This document shows, piece by piece, positions 32,813-37,755 of a stretch of 37,755 bases of DNA (positions are counted from its first letter, which is position 1; each line of letters begins with the position of its first letter). A model generated the notes under the pieces. The model saw only the letters and a program-made list of their open reading frames with translations, was not told where the DNA came from and searched no databases. The DNA lies in NCBI GenBank assembly GCA_036489495.1, contig DASXFR010000068.1, positions 1 through 37,755 on the forward strand. The letters are read 5' to 3'. Made by a program: the position numbers and the translations under genes. The DNA is from DASZIT01 sp036489495 (GTDB lineage Bacteria > Actinomycetota > Acidimicrobiia > Acidimicrobiales > RAAP-2).

Positions 32813-33785
32813 CCCTTCCCTCTCTCTTTCCGACCTGTTGGCGGCGGCCAGCAGTCGCCAGCCATGGCAGCCCGATGACACCAAGTCGGGGGCCTGCTTC
32901 GAACGGGTCGTCATCGACGGCGAGCGCTATGTCCTGAAATATCAAGATCCTCGCGACGATTGGCTGTTGCGAGCGACCGGGGATCCGGGCGACCGGTACG
33001 TGCGGCTCTGGGCGAGCGGACTCCTGGGCCGCCTTCCCGATGTCATCGACCCGGCGGTGGTGGCCTGCAGCTACGACGGCGCCGTCGGCATGGTCCTGCT
33101 CAATGACATCAGTGATTGTCTGTTACCGCCGGACCAGGCGTTCTCGGCTGACCAGCACGCTGGCTTCTTGGACCACATGGCCGACATGCATGCCGCCTTG
33201 TGGGGCTGGCACGACGATGTCGGACTCACCCCCCTCGCCACCCGGTACCTGATGCTCTCGCCGAGGGTGGCCAGGGCCGAGGCGTCCCTCGGCTCATCGG
33301 CGGTCGTGCCCAAGGTCATGGCCGACGGCTGGGCCCGGCTCCCTGAGGTGTCGGCCGTCCTGGCCGAATTGGTGTTCCCACTCCTCGACGACCCGGCGCC
33401 GTTGGTCAGCGCGCTCAACACCGTCCCCCACACGTTGGTGCACGGCGACTGGAAGGCCGCCAACCTGGGATCCCGCCCCGACGGCCGCACCATCCTGCTC
33501 GATTTCGGGGAGGCTCCCGGGGAGGCATCACCGGTTGCCGATCTGTCCTGGTACCTGGCGCTCAACGCCGATCTGCTGCCCGAGTCCAAGGACGAGACCA
33601 TCGCCGCCTACCAGGCCGCTCTCGAGCGTCACGGGGTCCAGACCTCCGGTTGGTGGGAGGCGGCTCTCGCCCTTGAGCTCCTGGGGACGACCCTGCAGTT
33701 CGGGTGGGAGAAGGCACTCGGTGGTGCCGGCGCGGAATTGGCGTGGTGGGAGGCGTGGGCGGTCAAGGGCAGTCGATGGTTGTAG
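32799..33785 (+). CDS. Aminoglycoside-phosphotransferase-like kinase
   Basis: A 328-aa protein of the APH/choline-kinase fold. Lys 47 (YVLKYQD) is the ATP-lysine candidate. HGDWKAANLG (215-224) is the catalytic Brenner motif with Asp and Asn, and LLDFGEAP (233-240) supplies the metal-binding DFG-type Asp. The true substrate is probably a small alcohol or amine and not an antibiotic by necessity. Its start overlaps the SnoaL stop by 14 bp and its end overlaps the next methyltransferase by 10 bp, so the three gene products are made together. Confidence 0.85.
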   Translation: MPAPDPSLSLSDLLAAASSRQPWQPDDTKSGACFERVVIDGERYVLKYQDPRDDWLLRATGDPGDRYVRLWASGLLGRLPDVIDPAVVACSYDGAVGMVLLNDISDCLLPPDQAFSADQHAGFLDHMADMHAALWGWHDDVGLTPLATRYLMLSPRVARAEASLGSSAVVPKVMADGWARLPEVSAVLAELVFPLLDDPAPLVSALNTVPHTLVHGDWKAANLGSRPDGRTILLDFGEAPGEASPVADLSWYLALNADLLPESKDETIAAYQAALERHGVQTSGWWEAALALELLGTTLQFGWEKALGGAGAELAWWEAWAVKGSRWL

Positions 33786-34564
33786 CCAGCTATGACGGCC
33801 TGGCGACGGCATGGGACCGCGGCGCCGGTGTGGTCTACCGGCCTCTGGCCCATTCCCTGCTGGAGGCATCGCCGATCGATCTGAGCGGGCGACTGTTGCT
33901 CGACGCCGGATGCGGGACCGGTGCCGTTTCCCAGGCGGCCGCAGCCCTGGGAGCCCGGCTGGTGCCTGCGGACTTGTCATTGGAGATGGCCGGTTCCATG
34001 ACCACCCAGGGGTGGGCGGCCGTCGTCGCGGACGGCCTGGCCCTGCCGTTCGGCCCCGGGGTGTTCGACGCCGCGGTGGCCGGCTTCCTTCTCAATCACC
34101 TCTTGCCCGGGCCGGCGCTGGCGGAGCTGGCCCGGACGGTCCGGGTGGGGGGAGCGGTGCTCGCAACCACCTGGGACGGGGGATCGGTGGACCCGGTGAA
34201 GGAGTCCATCGACGGCATACTCGTCGATCACGGTTGGGTGTGGCCCGACTGGTACCTGACCCTCAAGGCCGACCTCGAACCGGTGACCGGGGATCCGCGG
34301 CGGCTGCGGGAATCGGCCGAACGGGCCGGCCTGGTTGATGTTTCTGCCAGGGTGCGACGTCAGGATCTCCAGGTTCGGGATCCCGGCGCCGCGGTGGCTT
34401 ACCGGCTGGCTATGCCCCACGTCGCCCGGTGGGCGACCGGACTCGAACCGTCGGAGCTGGCCGAGGTCCGGCGCCAGGCGTGCCGGGCGGTGGCGCCCTA
34501 CGTGGGTGATTGGCGACCGGCGGTGATCATCCTCACTGCCCGCGTCGGTACTCACCCGAAATAA
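33776..34564 (+). CDS. Class I SAM-dependent methyltransferase
   Basis: A 262-aa methyltransferase. LLLDAGCGTGAVSQAA (40-55) is the SAM-binding glycine motif, LVPADLSLEMAG motif II, AVVADGLALPFGPGVFDAAVAGFLLNHL motifs III-IV and VRVGGAVLATTWDGG the post-motif. The length and layout fit UbiE/COQ5-like small-molecule methyltransferases. It starts 10 bp inside the kinase-like gene and has no ribosome site of its own, so coupling is likely. Its stop overlaps the tail of the convergent SARP-family gene by 13 bp. Confidence 0.88.
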   Translation: MVVASYDGLATAWDRGAGVVYRPLAHSLLEASPIDLSGRLLLDAGCGTGAVSQAAAALGARLVPADLSLEMAGSMTTQGWAAVVADGLALPFGPGVFDAAVAGFLLNHLLPGPALAELARTVRVGGAVLATTWDGGSVDPVKESIDGILVDHGWVWPDWYLTLKADLEPVTGDPRRLRESAERAGLVDVSARVRRQDLQVRDPGAAVAYRLAMPHVARWATGLEPSELAEVRRQACRAVAPYVGDWRPAVIILTARVGTHPK

Positions 34565-37500
34565 GCGGAGGCAGCTCGATCCAGCGCCCGGGCATGAGGG
34601 CCAGCTCGGGCTCGAAGGGCGACCAGGCGGCGCTGGGCCAGCTGTTCCCAGTCGCGGACATCGAACACCCGGGCCACTTGGGCGGTGATCCACCATCCTT
34701 CGAGGCCGGCAAGTTCGTCGAGCCGGGACAGCAGTTGCTCCACCTCGTCGAGATCGGTGACCGCACCCATCTGGCGGCCGGCCATGGCCGCGACCAACCG
34801 GGCCTGGACCTCATAGCGGGAGGCGCCGAGGATTGCCGTGTCCGCGGCCAAGGCCTCGGCGGTGGCCAGGGCCGCCTCGGGGTCCTCGAGGGCCAGATCG
34901 AGCCGGGACCGGATCAGCCGGCCACGAAATACATGCCGCCAGCGGAAGGCGTGCTCCACGTCGGCAAGTGGGAGGGCGTCGTCGAGCAGCGCCTCGGCGG
35001 CGTCCAACTCCCCGGCCATGAGCCGACCCGCGGCCAGGTCCAGCAGTCCGTTGGCCAGCGGCTCATCCATCCCTTGACGCCTGGCGGCTTCGATGCCCGC
35101 CCGGTTGCAATCGTCGGCCGCGCTGGACTCCCCGAGATTCCGGAGGATCCACCCCCGCAGGTTGAGCGGACGCGGCACCCATCGCTGGGCACCCATTCGA
35201 TCCACATCGGTTTCGAGCGTCTGCAATGTGGCCAGCGCCTCGTCGACCCTTCCGAGCATGGCCAAGGCCATGGTGGAGGCCATGAGTGCGTAGGCATTGG
35301 GGAACCGGTAGGCCGCCAGCCCCTTTCCCGGTTGGGGCTTGATCAGCTTCAGGGACTCCGCCGGGTGACCCTGGTTCATCCGGAGCCAGGCCAACCAGGC
35401 ATCGGCCAACCGTCCGCGGCCGGACGGTGTTTCGCGGGTTGCGCCCTCGAGCCGATCTGACGCTCCACTCAGATCACCCGAGGCCAACGAGATCCATCCT
35501 CCGAGGGCCAGGCAGCTGGTACGGAGTTCGGCATCCGTGGCTTCGAGCGCCCCCCGATCGGCCAGGGTCAGCGCCCGGTCGAATTGCCGTCGGAAGTGGG
35601 CCGACCAGGCCGCGACTTCCAACGCTTCCGGACCGGCGCCGAGCGAAAGCGCGACCTCGATGTCGGCCGCGACCTGCTCATCCCGTGACAACATCGATCC
35701 CACCCGGGCCCGTTCGAGGCGAGCGCCGGCCGTGTCGTCCAACCCCACGGCATCATCGAGGAGCCGGAGCGCCTCGGTCTGGTCGAATCGGGCCACCGCC
35801 ACCTTGGCCGCCGCCACCAACATTTCTGAGGCGAAGGCCGACTCGCCGCCCAGCCGGGCGTGGCGGGCCACCGCCAAGGGGTCGGCATCGGGCCGGGCAC
35901 CGAGGGCTCTGGCTGCTTCACGATGGAAGTAGGCGGTACGGGCGGCACCGACCGTTGACGCCATCGCTTCCCGCACCAGCCCGTGGGTGAAGACGAACGC
36001 ATCGCCGTGTTCGACAAGAAGCTTCCGCCGCACGCCCTCCTCGAGATGGTCGAGCAGGTCGCGGGGCGGGGTGGCGGTCACTGCAGTGAGGAGATCGAGG
36101 TAGATCTCCGGGCCGATGACCGCCGCCGCTCGAAGGGTGGCGGCGGCCGGACCCGACCGGGCGCACCGCTCCTCCACCGCGTCGCGGATGGTGGCCGGGA
36201 GTTCCTCCGCGGGGTCGGCGACGGCCAGTTCGACCAGAAACAGCGGGTGGCCGCCACTGCGGGCCTGGAGTTCCAGCGCCCGCTCGGTCCCGACGATCGT
36301 CGTGGTCGCCTCGAGGTCGAGAGGACCGAGGGCAACGGTGGTGGCCCCGGCCAACACCACCCCTTCCTCCGCCCGGCAACTAGCGATGATGACGATGCGG
36401 CTGTCGGCGAGCCGGTGAGCCGCCTGGCTCAGCCACGCGGTGGTGGCGGTGTCGGCGAGGTGGATGTCATCGATGAGCAGTACCAGAGGAGAGCGCTCCG
36501 CCTGGCGACGAAGGACGCTGAACAGCGCGGCGACCAGCAACGCCTGGCCGGCCCCCGGGTCGGTGAGGGCGGCGAGATGGGCAGAGCCAGCCGGCACCGA
36601 TCGTCCGACGAGTAGAGGCCCGAGGACGGCCATGTCGGGTCCGATCACCTCGTCGGCGCCGGCCGTGCCCGCCTCGTGGGCCAATGCCGCCACCGCGTCG
36701 AACAGCGGCTGGAACGGAAAGGCGCGGCCCAACTCGTCGCACCTCACCAGCACGACCGGGGTTCCGAGCGACTCGACGCGCTGGCGCCAAGCCTCCAACA
36801 ACCGTGATTTCCCGATGCCGGCCTCACCCTCGACCAGTCCCACCTGGCCCTGGGCCCGTTTCGCCCGATCGAACAGGGTGTCGAGCTCGCTGATCGCCCC
36901 GGCGCGCCCCGGTAGCTCGGCCGGAGGGGTGGCGGAGGCGGGCGTGCCGGGCCCACGATCGCCCGGCGACTCTCCGAGGAGGATTGCGGTGTGGAGTGCC
37001 TCCGTCTCGGCCGACAGGCTCACCCCGAGGTCCTCGGCCAGGCGCTGGCGAAATCCGGCATAGGTCGCCAACGCCGATGCCGAACGCCCCGACCGGTCCA
37101 GGGCTTCCATCAGGAAGCGGAGGGCGACCTCGTCGTACGGATCTGTCGCCAGCATGTGGTTGGACAGTTGGGCGGCGTCCACCCAATCGCCCGCCGTCAT
37201 GGCGGCAGACGCCGCGGTCGATCGCAAACCGGCGATGAGGAGATCCACCGCTGACCGTTCGGCGCCGGCCCACCACGGGTCGGCCTCGTCGGCCAGGAGC
37301 GGTCCACGCACCAGTGAGAGGCCGGCCGACGCCGCGGTGCGGGCGGCGGCAATCGCCCCGTTGGCCAGGCGGCGGTCGGCCTCGGCGGCATACTCACCGA
37401 GAGCGTCGAGGTCCAACCAGTCCACCACCAGCGTGTAGCCGGCGTCACTGCGCGGCACCCGGTTGGCCCCCAGCGCACTTCGGAGTCGACTCACCAGGAC

Positions 37501-37704
37501 GGAGACCTGGTCGGCCGGATGCGACGGGGGAGCGTCCCCCCACAAGCAGTCGACCAGCCGATCCACCCGTACCGGGCTGCCGCGCCCGAGGGCGAGGATC
37601 TTGAGCAGCGTGCGCAGTTGCCGGCGCTCCAGCCGGTCCGTATCGCACCCCTCGATGTCGAGTTCGCCCAGTAGGCGCAGACGGAGGTTCTGCACTGGCG
37701 CCAT
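34552..37704 (-). CDS. SARP/BTAD-AAA-TPR transcriptional regulator (AfsR-like)
   Basis: A 1050-aa multidomain regulator. An OmpR-type winged helix (~7-95: LRLLGELDIEG..., RQLRTLLKILALGRGSPVRVDRLVDCLWGD) binds direct-repeat DNA. A BTAD domain (~100-245) follows, then an AAA/NTPase domain with Walker A GEAGIGKSRLLEAW (293-306) and Walker B LVLLIDDIHLAD (407-418). A C-terminal ~500-residue TPR-like sensor comes last. This is the AfsR/SARP-MalT style architecture that often governs secondary metabolism or the neighbouring operon. ATG 37704 is taken as start; GTG 37695 with AGGA upstream is an alternative. It runs convergently to the SnoaL-kinase-methyltransferase operon. The remaining bases 37705-37755 show no feature. 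Confidence 0.92.
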   Translation of the reverse strand: MAPVQNLRLRLLGELDIEGCDTDRLERRQLRTLLKILALGRGSPVRVDRLVDCLWGDAPPSHPADQVSVLVSRLRSALGANRVPRSDAGYTLVVDWLDLDALGEYAAEADRRLANGAIAAARTAASAGLSLVRGPLLADEADPWWAGAERSAVDLLIAGLRSTAASAAMTAGDWVDAAQLSNHMLATDPYDEVALRFLMEALDRSGRSASALATYAGFRQRLAEDLGVSLSAETEALHTAILLGESPGDRGPGTPASATPPAELPGRAGAISELDTLFDRAKRAQGQVGLVEGEAGIGKSRLLEAWRQRVESLGTPVVLVRCDELGRAFPFQPLFDAVAALAHEAGTAGADEVIGPDMAVLGPLLVGRSVPAGSAHLAALTDPGAGQALLVAALFSVLRRQAERSPLVLLIDDIHLADTATTAWLSQAAHRLADSRIVIIASCRAEEGVVLAGATTVALGPLDLEATTTIVGTERALELQARSGGHPLFLVELAVADPAEELPATIRDAVEERCARSGPAAATLRAAAVIGPEIYLDLLTAVTATPPRDLLDHLEEGVRRKLLVEHGDAFVFTHGLVREAMASTVGAARTAYFHREAARALGARPDADPLAVARHARLGGESAFASEMLVAAAKVAVARFDQTEALRLLDDAVGLDDTAGARLERARVGSMLSRDEQVAADIEVALSLGAGPEALEVAAWSAHFRRQFDRALTLADRGALEATDAELRTSCLALGGWISLASGDLSGASDRLEGATRETPSGRGRLADAWLAWLRMNQGHPAESLKLIKPQPGKGLAAYRFPNAYALMASTMALAMLGRVDEALATLQTLETDVDRMGAQRWVPRPLNLRGWILRNLGESSAADDCNRAGIEAARRQGMDEPLANGLLDLAAGRLMAGELDAAEALLDDALPLADVEHAFRWRHVFRGRLIRSRLDLALEDPEAALATAEALAADTAILGASRYEVQARLVAAMAGRQMGAVTDLDEVEQLLSRLDELAGLEGWWITAQVARVFDVRDWEQLAQRRLVALRARAGPHARALDRAASAYFG

Positions 37705-37755
37705 CCTGGCATGAGGACGGCCCGGACGCTTCTGCCGCCGGTGGCCCGACCTAGC

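Noticed and set aside
32799..33785. Antibiotic-resistance aminoglycoside phosphotransferase
   Set aside because: Only the general fold motifs match; such kinases are common housekeeping or metabolic enzymes, and nothing points to an antibiotic substrate.
34510..35460. 316-aa plus-strand open frame over the SARP regulator
   Set aside because: Antisense to the TPR part of a well-supported regulator and without recognisable sequence.

Overview
The window is high-GC DNA with dense, often overlapping genes and mixed ATG/GTG starts. It reads as an actinobacterial chromosome. Supporting markers are a mycobacterial-type glucosyl-3-phosphoglycerate synthase (GpgS), an actinobacterial-style coproheme decarboxylase (HemQ), a DUF222/HNH (13E12-type) protein, a BTAD/SARP-type ATPase regulator, CW_binding_2 surface proteins and a CIRCE-controlled groEL. 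Acidimicrobiia or a relative is my guess; the sequence does not settle the class.

Layout. 1-3520: the tail of a frameshifted cell-wall-binding protein gene, then an intact paralogue (970 aa), each followed by a similar hairpin terminator. 3605-4456 (-): gpgS. 4541-6383: a SAM riboswitch controlling a threonine-synthase-family PLP enzyme that overlaps a MoaD/ThiS-like sulfur-carrier gene, then a possible 45-aa acidic ORF. 6514-8272: CIRCE, groEL and a terminator. 8320-11019: an overlapping operon of hemQ, larE, a stand-alone NIL-domain protein and a methyltransferase. 11053-13021: a Cys-rich mini-protein (-), a Nudix hydrolase, a GNAT acetyltransferase and a DCC thiol protein. 13184-14348: two convergent lipoproteins, one of them an FKBP isomerase. 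14494-17092: a flavoprotein disulfide-reductase-like enzyme and a DUF222/HNH protein. 17130-19210 (-): larC and larB, divergent from pheA (19234-20226). 20276-20360: tRNA-Ser(UGA).

Downstream of the tRNA the gene content looks more accessory. It holds a MarR regulator divergent from a RibD/DHFR-like reductase with two palindromes between them, and a TPR regulator-like protein divergent from a 1195-aa secreted protein of unknown function with a perfect 8-3-8 palindrome between them. These are followed by an alpha/beta hydrolase, a lone cyclic-nucleotide-binding domain protein, a cytochrome P450 and a secreted TAP-like peptidase. A cupin then diverges from a SnoaL-like/kinase-like/methyltransferase operon across a 16-bp-arm inverted repeat. 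The window ends with a 1050-aa SARP-AAA-TPR regulator on the minus strand.

The most interesting theme is sulfur and methionine. A SAM-sensing riboswitch controls a 'threonine synthase' fused translationally to a sulfur-carrier protein. This fits homocysteine formation from O-phosphohomoserine with a protein thiocarboxylate as sulfur donor better than it fits threonine synthesis. Nearby are LarE (a sulfur transferase), a NIL-domain protein, and LarB/LarC for nickel-pincer cofactor synthesis. No LarA-type enzyme is present in the window. Many transcription units lack a Shine-Dalgarno and instead carry TAnnnT 6-8 nt before the start codon, which indicates leaderless mRNAs.
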